Assembly: GCF_014852685.1 (NCBI RefSeq)
Contig: NZ_JACZDF010000001.1
Span: forward strand, 1 to 64,000
From: Flavimobilis rhizosphaerae
GTDB lineage: Bacteria > Actinomycetota > Actinomycetes > Actinomycetales > Cellulomonadaceae
DNA: 64,000 nucleotides
Direction: 5' to 3'
In this document: positions 16,516 to 25,310 of the stretch, in pieces
Position numbering within the stretch: the stretch's first letter is position 1
Layout: each line of letters opens with the position of its first letter
Notes under the pieces: generated by a model
The model's input: the letters and a program-made list of their open reading frames with translations, nothing else
Database searches by the model: none
What the model was told of the DNA's origin: nothing
Translations under genes and position numbers: made by a program

Positions 16516-16545
16516 ATCATAGCCCGCAGTTCCGCGGAAAGGGAA
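16516..16545 (-). promoter_or_regulatory. cellobiose phosphorylase promoter
   Basis: On the minus strand, -35 TTCCCT (16540-16545) and -10 TATGAT (16516-16521) are separated by 18 bases. The operator begins 13 bases downstream of the -10. Confidence 0.55.
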
Positions 16546-16590
16546 CGGGCGACCTGCGAGACATCCCGCCCACGCACCCCGCCACGCTTG

Positions 16591-16596
16591 TACGGT
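16591..16596 (+). promoter_or_regulatory. -10 element TACGGT, probable leaderless start
   Basis: TACGGT ends 7 bases before GTG 16604, with no ribosome binding site between them. Confidence 0.55.
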
Positions 16597-16603
16597 GGGA
16601 ACC

Positions 16604-17179
16604 GTGCTGCTCTCCGACCGTGACATCCGTGCCGAGCTCGACGCGTCCAGGGTCGTCCTCGACCCCTACGACCCCTCGATGATCCAGCCGTCGAGCATCG
16701 ACGTGCGCCTCGATCGCTTCTTCCGGCTCTTCGACAACCACCGGTACCCGCACATCGACCCGTCGACCGAGCAGCCCGACCTCACCCGCCTCGTCGAGAC
16801 CCCGCCCGACGAGCCCTTCGTGCTCCACCCCGGCGAGTTCGTCCTCGGCGCCACGTACGAGCAGGTCACCCTGCCTGACGACATCGCGGCGCGCCTCGAG
16901 GGCAAGAGCTCCCTCGGCCGCCTCGGCCTCCTCACGCACTCGACCGCTGGCTTCATCGACCCCGGGTTCTCCGGGCACGTCACCCTCGAGCTGTCGAACG
17001 TCGCGACGCTGCCGATCATGCTGTGGCCCGGCATGAAGATCGGCCAGCTCTGCTTCTTCCGCCTCTCGACCCCCGCCGAGAACCCCTACGGCTCCGCCGT
17101 CTACGGCTCGCGCTACCAGGGTCAGCGCGGCCCGACGGCGTCCCGGTCCTGGCAGTCCTTTCACCGGAGCGAGGTCTGA
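16604..17179 (+). CDS. dcd: dCTP deaminase
   Basis: A 191-residue enzyme acting on dCTP in the dUTP/dTTP pathway. [12 protein letters not shown] at the N-terminus, [36 protein letters not shown] and [16 protein letters not shown] are the conserved family blocks, and length matches actinobacterial Dcd. The M. tuberculosis homologue is bifunctional (deaminase plus dUTPase). Whether this one is too cannot be seen directly. GTG 16604 restores the standard N-terminus and follows a -10 box by 7 bases. The next gene starts 2 bases after its stop. Confidence 0.95.
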   Translation: MLLSDRDIRAELDASRVVLDPYDPSMIQPSSIDVRLDRFFRLFDNHRYPHIDPSTEQPDLTRLVETPPDEPFVLHPGEFVLGATYEQVTLPDDIAARLEGKSSLGRLGLLTHSTAGFIDPGFSGHVTLELSNVATLPIMLWPGMKIGQLCFFRLSTPAENPYGSAVYGSRYQGQRGPTASRSWQSFHRSEV

Positions 17180-17181
17180 CT

Positions 17182-18249
17182 GTGTCCGCCCTGCGGCCCC
17201 TGCCCGCCGAGCCCGACGACACCCTCCACGCCGGCGCCGGGCGGCAACGACGCGTCCGGCACCTGCTCGTCCTCGGCGGCGCTGACGACGGCGGCGAGAT
17301 CGCCCGCGACGACCTGCTCGACCTCGCCGACCTCGCCGCGTGCCGCTTCCCGTCAGCCACGCTCACGACCGGGCCCGGCCCGGTCGGCGACGTCACGCCC
17401 GGCGTCCTCACGCTCTCCCGCCACACGACCGTCGTCGGCCCCTACGGGCCCGGCGCCGGCCTGCGTGCCCCGTCGACCGCGCACGTCGTCGACGTGCTCG
17501 TGCCGCGCGAGCGCGGCGAGCGTGCGCTCGCCGGCTCGGGCGACCCCGACGGACTCTCCCGCGTCTTCGACGCAGGGCTCCCCGTCCACGAGGAGGCACG
17601 CGTCGTCGCGTGGCTCCTCGACGTCGCCCGACGGCTCCACGGCACCCTCGTCCTCGCGACCGACGCCGGACCTGCGACCCTCACGCCCGACCCTGACGCG
17701 CACGTCGACCTCACCGTCCACTCCGACGTCTGGCTCGACCCCGAGGCCGCGCTCGCAACCCTGCGCGCGCTCGACGCCCGCGTCGTCTACGCACCCGACG
17801 GCACGGACTGGGACGGGCCACCGGAGACGCTGCGCATCCAGGGCCCCGCGATCTCCGTCCTCGACGACGCGGCGCGCGCCGCGCTGCACGACGAGGCCGA
17901 CGCGTTCGACATCCACACCCTGACGACGCCCGAGCAGCGCACCGGGTACGCCCTCCACCTCGACCTCGGCGACGACGGGCTCGTCGCCGTCGAGATCGGC
18001 GGCGAGGAGCACCCCCCGCTCTCCGTGAGCCGCCACGCATGGGCGTCCGCCGGCACGATCGCCTACAGGGTCCGCTGGTTCCCGCTCGACGACCTCGAGC
18101 TCCTCGAGGAGAACCCCGCTCCGGGCCACCGCATAGCGCGCACGCGGGCCGCCGAGCGCATGGGGCAGCTCGCGCGCACGCTGCACGCGGCCGTCGGCGG
18201 CGTCGTCACCGACGCAGCAGACCTGCCGGTGCACCCGGAAGACCTCTAG
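17182..18249 (+). CDS. uncharacterised actinobacterial protein
   Basis: A 355-residue acidic, soluble-looking protein with no signal peptide or membrane segment. I recognise no domain. It starts at GTG 17182, two bases after the dcd stop, so the two are probably co-transcribed. Features include a His/Arg patch (GRQRRVRHLLVLGG) near the start and a C-terminal half with ERMGQLARTLHAAVGGVVTD. It has strong GC3 coding bias along its length. Its function is unknown. The dcd neighbour is the only hint. Confidence 0.7.
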   Translation: MSALRPLPAEPDDTLHAGAGRQRRVRHLLVLGGADDGGEIARDDLLDLADLAACRFPSATLTTGPGPVGDVTPGVLTLSRHTTVVGPYGPGAGLRAPSTAHVVDVLVPRERGERALAGSGDPDGLSRVFDAGLPVHEEARVVAWLLDVARRLHGTLVLATDAGPATLTPDPDAHVDLTVHSDVWLDPEAALATLRALDARVVYAPDGTDWDGPPETLRIQGPAISVLDDAARAALHDEADAFDIHTLTTPEQRTGYALHLDLGDDGLVAVEIGGEEHPPLSVSRHAWASAGTIAYRVRWFPLDDLELLEENPAPGHRIARTRAAERMGQLARTLHAAVGGVVTDAADLPVHPEDL

Positions 18250-18517
18250 GCGGGTGCCTGCCGCGCCTGGACCCCGGCGACGCGACGGCGACGAGCGCAG
18301 CCGGCTCGCGCAGTAGATCGCGGAATGCCCCGAGGGGGAGCACGCCGCCTACCTCGTGGTGCTCCACGAGCTCGCGCACGTCCTCGGGCTCGGCCACGTC
18401 GACGCCGCCGACCAGGTCATGGCGCCCGACCTCGACGACAGTCTTCCCGACCTTGGTGCAGGCGACCTCACGGGCCTCGCACGACTCGGACAAGGGGCGT
18501 GCCTCCCAGAACGGTGA
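18250..18517 (+). pseudogene. remnant of a matrixin-type zinc metalloprotease
   Basis: The frame 18317-18517 reads IAECPEGEHAAYLVVLHE and continues with LAHVLGLGHVDAADQVMAPD, ending at a TGA. It contains the full zinc motif HELAHVLGLGH (HExxHxxGxxH) of M10 matrixins. The frame is cut upstream by a TAG at 18314-18316, and the preceding bases (about 18255-18312) look like the same gene in another frame (LDPGDATAT). No signal peptide or full catalytic domain remains. It is best read as a degraded gene tail. Confidence 0.65.
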
Positions 18518-18746
18518 GCCTCGGCCAAGACCCCGAGCACGGCACTCAGCCCCTCAAGAGAGGGCTCGCACGTGCCGAGTAACTAGATGTGTACGACCGA
18601 CGGGTGAGAATGTCATCCGTGGCGGGTGTGGCCCGCGGCCGGTATTCAGGGTGCCGGACCGTGAGCCCTTCCCCGCGGTGCGAACCGTGGGACCCGCAGA
18701 GGTGGAACACCGAAGTTCACATTGCGCGCCCAGGGAACGAGATGCG

Positions 18747-19106
18747 ATGACCGCCTTCAAGACGCCGGCTCCGGCGACCGTCCGCGCGGTCGCCGTCCGG
18801 CCGCCGCTGTGGCCCGCGATCGGCGCCATCCTGCTCCTTCTCGTCTCCGTCGCCGCGATCGTCGTCGACCTCCTCTCCCCGGCGCTCGCCCCCGCCGTCC
18901 TGCCCGCCGTCGGCTACCTCACCGGCTCGATCGGCGTCTCCGTCCTCGTCGTCGTGCACCGCACGCTCATGCAGCGCGCACAGCAGAACCGCATGTTCGA
19001 GCCACGCCGCTACCTTCCAGGCCTCGTCGGGATCGTGCTCACGGCCGGCCTGCTCGCGGGCAGCGTCAACGCCTTCCTCCTCGCGACCGAGCTGGCCAAG
19101 GGATGA
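18747..19106 (+). CDS. small membrane protein leading the VWA/tubulin-like operon
   Basis: A 119-residue protein with three predicted membrane helices (about 24-46, 52-70 and 94-114) and a basic loop QRAQQNRMFEPRRY between the second and third. I recognise no family. A GGGAACGAG purine-rich stretch precedes ATG 18747. Its stop overlaps the next start by 4 bases (ATGA), so it is translationally coupled to the VWA gene and presumably part of the same membrane complex. Confidence 0.75.
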   Translation: MTAFKTPAPATVRAVAVRPPLWPAIGAILLLLVSVAAIVVDLLSPALAPAVLPAVGYLTGSIGVSVLVVVHRTLMQRAQQNRMFEPRRYLPGLVGIVLTAGLLAGSVNAFLLATELAKG

Positions 19107-21928
19107 GGGCCTCGTCGCGGCTCGCAGCCGTCGCGCTCGCCGCAGCGCTCGTCCTCGCCCCCGTCGCCGCACCCGCGTCAGCCCAGGAGCTCTCGGAGCC
19201 CGGCGAGCTCGCGATGGCGCAGATCGCCGGCTGCGCCGCGAGCTCCGACAACCTCCTCGTGTCCGTCGTCGTCGACGAGTCCGGGTCGCTCCGCCAGAAC
19301 GACCCGAAGAACGAGCGTGTCGACGGCGTCATCTCCGCGATCGACATGCTCGCCGACCTCCGCCGGAGCACGGGCGGCGAGCTCGAGGTCGAGATGAGCC
19401 TCTCGGTCTTCGCCGAGGGCTACGAGCGACTCGTCGACTGGGCCCCGCTCGACAAGGCCAACGCCGAACGCTTCAGGTCCGTCGCCGCCGGCGACCTGCC
19501 GGGTCGCAACCGCGGCAGCTACACGGACTACCGGGCCGCGCTGCTCGGCGCGCAGAAGGACCTCGACGCGCGGGAGGCCAAGCTCGACGGCACGTCGTGC
19601 AAGACCGTCCTGTGGTTCACGGACGGGGCGCTCGACGTCGAGGGCGACATCGACGAGGCCGTCACCGACCTCTGCACCGAGCAGGGGATCGTCGACAGCC
19701 TCCGCGCCTCGCACATCTCGATCCTCGCGCTCGCCCTCTTCACCGACGCGAGCAAGATCCCCGCGAAGCAGAAGGAGCTCCTGCGCGCCGTCGCCGAGGG
19801 CTCGGGCGACGGCGTGTCGTGCGGCCAGGTGCCGATCCGCAGCGACTCCTCCGCCGGCGCGTTCTTCCACGCGAGCGACGCGAGCGCCCTGCGCCTCGCG
19901 TTCGCCGGCATCAGTGCGCTCATCGGTGGCGCGAGCCGCTCGGGCTCCTTTACGTGCCCCTCCGACGAGTGCGTCGACGGCGTCGTCACGTTCCCGGTCG
20001 ACCGCGGCATCGCGGGCGCCCAGTTCATCGTCGACTCCCTCACCGACGGCACCCGGCTCGAGGTTGCCGGCCCCGACGGCAAGGCTGTGCCGCTCGAACC
20101 AGGGGAGACGACGGTGCCGGGTGGCACGCTCGACGTCGCGTCCAGGGCGGGGCTCACGACCGCGACCCTCGAGTTCGCCGACGTCGACGGTCCCCACGTG
20201 GGCGACTGGACGCTCCGGGCTCGCGACGGCGCCGGGAAGCCCGCCCGGATAGCCGCCGACCTCTTCTACGCGTGGGGCGCGGAGCTGAGCATCGACGCCC
20301 CGTCCGGGGTCGTCGTCGGCGAGGCCTCACCCCTCTCCGTGCAGGTGACGATCAACGGCCGGCCCGTCTCTGCGGACTGGTACCGCAACCTCGACGTCCG
20401 GCTCAACGCCGGCAGCGAGGCCGTGAGCCTCGTGCCCGACGGCGACGCGTTCGTCGGCGAGCTCACCCTGCCCGCGAGCGGCGCACCCTCCGAGATCGCG
20501 TTCACCGCGTCCGCGTCCGCGACGACCGACCCGTCAGGGCTGCGGCTCGCACCGTTCTCCGCGCGCACGGTCCTGCCGACGCGCCTGCCGGCCGCGTTCC
20601 CGACGCTCTCGCCGACCCGGCTCACGCTGCCCGCCATGGAGACGCGCGACGGCGTCACGGGCACGCTCACCGTGACCGGCGGCGAGGACGGCCCGGCACG
20701 GCTGTGCCTCGTCGGCACCGACCTCGTCGGCCCGCAGAACGCCGGCGCTCTCACGCTCAGCCCGTCGCAGGAGTGCCTCACCGTGGCGGCCGGCGCGACG
20801 GAGCGCTGGGACTTCACCCTCCGCACGGCGTCGCTCGCGGACGGGCTCGTCTCGGGCCAGATGCAGGTCGAGATCACCGACGAGACGACGGGCGACACGG
20901 TGACCATCGCCACCCCCGTGAGCGGTTCGATGGCCCGGCCCGTCGACGAGTCGCTGCGCTGGGGGCTCGTCGCAGGGCTCCTCGCCGCCTCGATCATCCT
21001 GCCGCTCATCCTGCTCGCGCTCGGCAACTGGGTGGTGGGTCGTTACCGGCTCACGGCCCTCACGCGCGCCGCGTCGGTGCCCGTGACCCTCACCCCGCAG
21101 GGCGTCCGGCGACGCGGCGAGGCCGTCGCGACGGGGCTCATCGACCCCGACGACCTCGAGGCCGTCGGCCTCGGCGCGAGTCGTCGACGTTCGTTCCGGG
21201 CGCGCGGCGTCGAGCTCACGCACCGGCTGCCGTGGTGGCCGCTCAAGGAGCCCAGGGCCGTCGCGACGGCGTCCGACAGCAGCATCGTCGTCTCCGGCAC
21301 GGGCCGCTTCACCGACGCGTCCGGGCACGAGGCCCCCGTGACGACGGCGCTCGAGCAGTCGTGGGTCCTCCTCGTCGACCCCACGACGCTCACCGAGACC
21401 TCCGCCGAGGGCCGGCTCGTCTTCGTCGACGAGGACAAGGGTCTCCTCGAGCTCATGGACTCCCGCACCGCGCGGCTCACGACGTTCCACGGCTGGGAGA
21501 CGCTCTGGGGCCGCGTCGTCGCCGCATCCGCCCACCGCGCCGCGGGGGCGGAGCGCAAGGCGGCCGCGAAGCAGGGGGCCAGCCGCGGCCCGAGGCGCGG
21601 TGCGCAGCCTGCGACCGACGCTCCCGCCCCGATGGACACCGGCGACGCCCCGCCGCCGCTCTTCGCGAGCACCGGGGCCTCGTCCGACGGCTCGCCCCCG
21701 CTCTTCTCCGACGGCCACGGCTCCGCCGGCGGTCCGCCGCCCCTGTTCTCCGACCGCACTGCCGGCACCACGTCGTCCGGGCAGCCCGGGAGCCCGGGTA
21801 GCACGCGCGGACGCGGCAGCCGCCGCGATCGCGGACGCACGGACGAGACCCCGACCCCGCCGCCGGCAGGCCCGAGCACCCCGCCGCCCGACGACGACTC
21901 CACGACCCCGCCTCCGCTGGCCTTCTAG
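19103..21928 (+). CDS. VWA-domain membrane protein with exported sensor part and PPPLF-repeat tail
   Basis: A 941-residue protein. Signal peptide 1-27 (cleaved near ASA-QEL). A von Willebrand A domain spans about 50-285 with the metal site DESGS (58-62) and FTDGALDV. Beta-sandwich-like segments follow to about 600. One membrane helix lies at about 620-640 (WGLVAGLLAASIILPLILLA). The cytoplasmic part of some 300 residues ends in a disordered Pro-rich tail carrying PPPLF at 850-854 and 878-882, PPLF at 865-868 and PPPLAF at the extreme C-terminus. It lies between the small membrane gene (4-base overlap) and the tubulin-like gene (24 bases, AAGGAG site). The tail repeats suggest docking to a cytoplasmic partner. 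Confidence 0.85.
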   Translation: MRASSRLAAVALAAALVLAPVAAPASAQELSEPGELAMAQIAGCAASSDNLLVSVVVDESGSLRQNDPKNERVDGVISAIDMLADLRRSTGGELEVEMSLSVFAEGYERLVDWAPLDKANAERFRSVAAGDLPGRNRGSYTDYRAALLGAQKDLDAREAKLDGTSCKTVLWFTDGALDVEGDIDEAVTDLCTEQGIVDSLRASHISILALALFTDASKIPAKQKELLRAVAEGSGDGVSCGQVPIRSDSSAGAFFHASDASALRLAFAGISALIGGASRSGSFTCPSDECVDGVVTFPVDRGIAGAQFIVDSLTDGTRLEVAGPDGKAVPLEPGETTVPGGTLDVASRAGLTTATLEFADVDGPHVGDWTLRARDGAGKPARIAADLFYAWGAELSIDAPSGVVVGEASPLSVQVTINGRPVSADWYRNLDVRLNAGSEAVSLVPDGDAFVGELTLPASGAPSEIAFTASASATTDPSGLRLAPFSARTVLPTRLPAAFPTLSPTRLTLPAMETRDGVTGTLTVTGGEDGPARLCLVGTDLVGPQNAGALTLSPSQECLTVAAGATERWDFTLRTASLADGLVSGQMQVEITDETTGDTVTIATPVSGSMARPVDESLRWGLVAGLLAASIILPLILLALGNWVVGRYRLTALTRAASVPVTLTPQGVRRRGEAVATGLIDPDDLEAVGLGASRRRSFRARGVELTHRLPWWPLKEPRAVATASDSSIVVSGTGRFTDASGHEAPVTTALEQSWVLLVDPTTLTETSAEGRLVFVDEDKGLLELMDSRTARLTTFHGWETLWGRVVAASAHRAAGAERKAAAKQGASRGPRRGAQPATDAPAPMDTGDAPPPLFASTGASSDGSPPLFSDGHGSAGGPPPLFSDRTAGTTSSGQPGSPGSTRGRGSRRDRGRTDETPTPPPAGPSTPPPDDDSTTPPPLAF

Positions 21929-21952
21929 GCCTCCGAACCAAGGAGATCCACA

Positions 21953-24900
21953 ATGCTGCAGCCCTTCCTCCTCATCGGTGTCGGAGGTTCCGGAGGCAAG
22001 ACCCTGCGCGTGGTCCGCGCCGATCTCCAGCGGCGCCTCGCCCAGGCCGGCTGGACCGGCGACCTGCCCCGCGCGTGGCAGTTCCTCCACATCGACGTCC
22101 CGACGGTCGCCGACGGCGACGAGGCGGATCTGCCCCCGCAGCTCCCCGCCGGCCAGTACCAGGGCCTCGTCGCCGAAGGGCTCGACTACCGGACGATCGA
22201 CAGCGCGCTCGCGGGCGCCGGCATGACGAACATGACCCAGCTCCTCACGGGCTACCGTCCCGACCCGACGAAGGTCACCGTGTCGGTGAGCAAGGGAGCC
22301 GGGCAGTACCGCACCCTCGGCCGCATGATCACCGTCGCGAGCCTCGACAAGGTGAGCCGGGCGATCACCGGTGCGATGAAGATCCTCGACGACGCCTCGG
22401 TCGTCGACGACCTCATCCGGGTCTCCAACCTCCTCGGGAGCGACTCGCGCGCCGCCGCGCGTGCCCCCATGGCCGTCGTCGTCGCGTCGATCGCGGGCGG
22501 CTCGGGTGCGGGCGCCATCATCGACGTCTGCGATGCCCTGCGCGCGACGGGCACCACCTGGGCCAGCGACTCCGTCGGCGTCCTCTACGCCCCCGACGTC
22601 TTCAGCGACGTCCCGCCCGAGAAGACGAAGGGCGTGCGCCCCAACGCGCTCGGCTGCCTCTCGGAGATCCTCGCCGGCTACTGGAACTCCGACGGACCGT
22701 CGCCCGAGACCGTGAGCCTGCTCAAGGTCAAGGGCATCGTCACGTCCGCCGACCGGCTCGGACCCCGCTTCCCCTTCCTCGTCGGCAGCCGCAACGACTC
22801 CGTCGCCTTCGGCAGGCAGAACGACATCTACCGCGCGATGGGCCGCTCCCTCGCGTCGTGGATGACGAGCGACTCCGTCCAGAGTCAGTTCGGCGACTAC
22901 ATCATCGGCAACTGGCCGAACACCGCCCAGAACGTCCCCGACAAGCTGCCCCTCAAGGCGCAGGGGACCGAGACCCCGTTCTCCGCGATGGGCTCGTCGC
23001 GCGTCGGGCTCGGCCGCGACCGGTTCCGCGACTACGCCGCGCAGGCGATAGCCCGGCGCTCCGTCGAGCGTGTCCTGCGCGTCCAGGAGGAGCAGCGCGC
23101 CCCCGACGACGACCGGACACCGAAGAAGCTCATCGCCGACATCGCCGAGCAGCGCTTCGCGTACTTCCTCGACTGGGCCGAGCTCGAGGAACGCGGCACC
23201 GAGTACAACGACATCCTCGACGCGCTGCGCCCCGCAGGGCTCAAGGACGACGCGGCCGCCCTCACCGCGGAGATCCACCGCAAGATCGTCAGCGAGATCG
23301 ACCCGAAGAAGGGCATCCGCCGCCAGGACGCCGCGACGCGCATCCTTTCCGAGGTCAGCGGCCGCTCGCGCGCCTTCCAGGACGGCCAGAAGCAGGCCCG
23401 TACCGACTGCGCCCGCGCCTGGATCGACCAGGTCCAGAAGCACCTCGTCACCGTCGCCTCGAGGAGCGTCGCGACCGACGGCGCACCCGTGACGGCGGAG
23501 CTGCTCGACATGGTGTGCACCGAGCTCACCCAGGTGCGCGAGGAGCTCGAGAACGAGGCGAGCCAGCACGCGCGCTACGCGTCCGACCTCAGCGTCGTCC
23601 AGAAGGGGCTCGGCACCGCCGAGCTCCTCGTACCGGACCACCCCGCGCTCGAGACCGCGACGCGACAGGTCGTCGAACAGCTCATCCACCAGGAGGAGGC
23701 CAACCTCCGCGACCTCGCCGTCGAGCTCATCCCCGACCTCGTCGCGAACTTCCTCAAGCCCCTTGCCAACGCCGTGCGCAACGTGACGCTCACGCTCGAG
23801 CAGGAAGAGCTCCCCACCGCGAACGGGCGGCCGTCGGTCATCTCGACGTGGCCGGCAGGGAACCTCGTCCCCGAGCGGCTCAAGCCCGCCGCGAACGAGT
23901 TCCTCGTCGACCCGGTCGGTGAGTTCCCGGAAGAGCTCAACACGCTCGTGACCCGCACGGTCGGAGGGTCCTCGGCCGCGGCAGCGTGGCGCACCGCGAT
24001 GATGCAGGTCCTGCTCGGCTCGGTCGAGGAGGACTTCGCGGGGCAGAAGCTCCTCGTGCCGTCCGTCCCGTGGGTCCCGCGCGACCACAACCTCCACGCG
24101 ACGTGGGGCTCGTCGCCGACGCGCGCCACCTTCGAGACGCGGCTCGAGGCGGCCGACATCCTCGCGCGTGCCGACGGGTGGGTCACGCAGCCCGGCACGG
24201 CGATCGGTGCGCACAACTCCCAGTCGCTCAAGGACTACCTCGACCCGGGCAAGGTCGCCCCGGACGTCCACGCGCGGCGTCTCGAGCGCTTCCGGGGCCA
24301 GTTCATCGCGGCGCTCAACACGTCGGCCCCGCTCGTCGACATCAACGCCTCCGTCCTCGCGCAGGTGCACGGCGAGACACGCCACGGGTTCGAGGTCTTC
24401 TTCACGGAGATCCCGTTCCCCCAGGGGTCCCCGGGGCGCGCGCTCGTCCAGGAGATCCTCAACGGGCGGAAGTTCGACGGCGTCGACCGCTACTTCGGAG
24501 ATGGCGACGCCTCGTCGATCGACCTCTTCGCCCTGCTCAGCGCCCCGTACGAGCCCGTCGTCTTCGACTCGATCATGAAGCCGATCGCCCAGGACTGGGG
24601 CGCGAAGTTCGACACCGACCAGCGCGCCGAGTTCTGGCGCTGGCGCCGCGCTCGGCCCCTGCCCGAGTTCCTTCCCTTCGCCCCCATGGTGCGCCGGGCG
24701 ATGATCCGCGGCTGGTTCACCGCCGCGGTGCTTGGCCAGCTGATGATCGACGAGTCCACCAACCGCGTCGGCGTCTTCGTCCCCACGGAGACCGGGGCCC
24801 CGGGCACGACCGTCGACTTCCCCCACCCGTTCCTCTCCGCCGACGCCCCGCAGGCGTACGACCGTCTGCCCGTCGTCCTCATCTCGGTGCTCCTCGCCAT

Positions 24901-25309
24901 GGTCGAGGTCAACACGATGGCGAGCCTCGACCCCATGAAGCCCTACGCGCGCCTCCGGGACCTGGGCCGTAGCGGCAAGGACGGCGGCCTCGAGAACTAC
25001 ACGGCCGCGAACGACGAGCTCGCCGCCTGGGTGCTGCGGGCGCAGACGAGCTCCGGCGCCCCGCAGGTGCCCGCCGAGGCGGGCACGGCGGACCAGAGCG
25101 TCGAGGAGCGGAAGGCCGCGATCGAGGAGCGCCTCCTGGGGCTCGCCGAGAGCTTCCGCGGCCTCTTCGAGAGGACGGAGCAGCGGACCGACCCGTTCGA
25201 CGTGCCCCAGGCCTACGAGCTGCGCGGGGACATCCTCGGTGTGCTTGACGACCTCCGCCGCGCGGTCGGGCACCTCTCGGCGCCCACCGGGCTCGGCGCC
25301 TTCCACTGA
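21953..25309 (+). CDS. large tubulin/FtsZ-like GTPase (Tubulin_2 type)
   Basis: A 1118-residue cytoplasmic protein. The N-terminus has GVGGSGGK (9-16), the first nucleotide loop of the superfamily. AGGSGAG at residues 181-187 replaces the GGGTGSG tubulin/FtsZ signature. The remaining 800 residues are family-specific, with charged helical regions, and no membrane segment is seen. Related large FtsZ-like proteins were predicted by Makarova and Koonin (2010) to act with VWA proteins in membrane remodelling. The start is preceded by AAGGAG. The downstream gene begins one base after its stop. It probably polymerises with GTP at the membrane next to the VWA protein. That role is inference. Confidence 0.85.
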   Translation: MLQPFLLIGVGGSGGKTLRVVRADLQRRLAQAGWTGDLPRAWQFLHIDVPTVADGDEADLPPQLPAGQYQGLVAEGLDYRTIDSALAGAGMTNMTQLLTGYRPDPTKVTVSVSKGAGQYRTLGRMITVASLDKVSRAITGAMKILDDASVVDDLIRVSNLLGSDSRAAARAPMAVVVASIAGGSGAGAIIDVCDALRATGTTWASDSVGVLYAPDVFSDVPPEKTKGVRPNALGCLSEILAGYWNSDGPSPETVSLLKVKGIVTSADRLGPRFPFLVGSRNDSVAFGRQNDIYRAMGRSLASWMTSDSVQSQFGDYIIGNWPNTAQNVPDKLPLKAQGTETPFSAMGSSRVGLGRDRFRDYAAQAIARRSVERVLRVQEEQRAPDDDRTPKKLIADIAEQRFAYFLDWAELEERGTEYNDILDALRPAGLKDDAAALTAEIHRKIVSEIDPKKGIRRQDAATRILSEVSGRSRAFQDGQKQARTDCARAWIDQVQKHLVTVASRSVATDGAPVTAELLDMVCTELTQVREELENEASQHARYASDLSVVQKGLGTAELLVPDHPALETATRQVVEQLIHQEEANLRDLAVELIPDLVANFLKPLANAVRNVTLTLEQEELPTANGRPSVISTWPAGNLVPERLKPAANEFLVDPVGEFPEELNTLVTRTVGGSSAAAAWRTAMMQVLLGSVEEDFAGQKLLVPSVPWVPRDHNLHATWGSSPTRATFETRLEAADILARADGWVTQPGTAIGAHNSQSLKDYLDPGKVAPDVHARRLERFRGQFIAALNTSAPLVDINASVLAQVHGETRHGFEVFFTEIPFPQGSPGRALVQEILNGRKFDGVDRYFGDGDASSIDLFALLSAPYEPVVFDSIMKPIAQDWGAKFDTDQRAEFWRWRRARPLPEFLPFAPMVRRAMIRGWFTAAVLGQLMIDESTNRVGVFVPTETGAPGTTVDFPHPFLSADAPQAYDRLPVVLISVLLAMVEVNTMASLDPMKPYARLRDLGRSGKDGGLENYTAANDELAAWVLRAQTSSGAPQVPAEAGTADQSVEERKAAIEERLLGLAESFRGLFERTEQRTDPFDVPQAYELRGDILGVLDDLRRAVGHLSAPTGLGAFH

Positions 25310-25310
25310 C

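Noticed and set aside
13248-16682. An 1144-residue open frame on the plus strand.
   Set aside because: Antisense to cellobiose phosphorylase and the epimerase, whose family motifs are certain.
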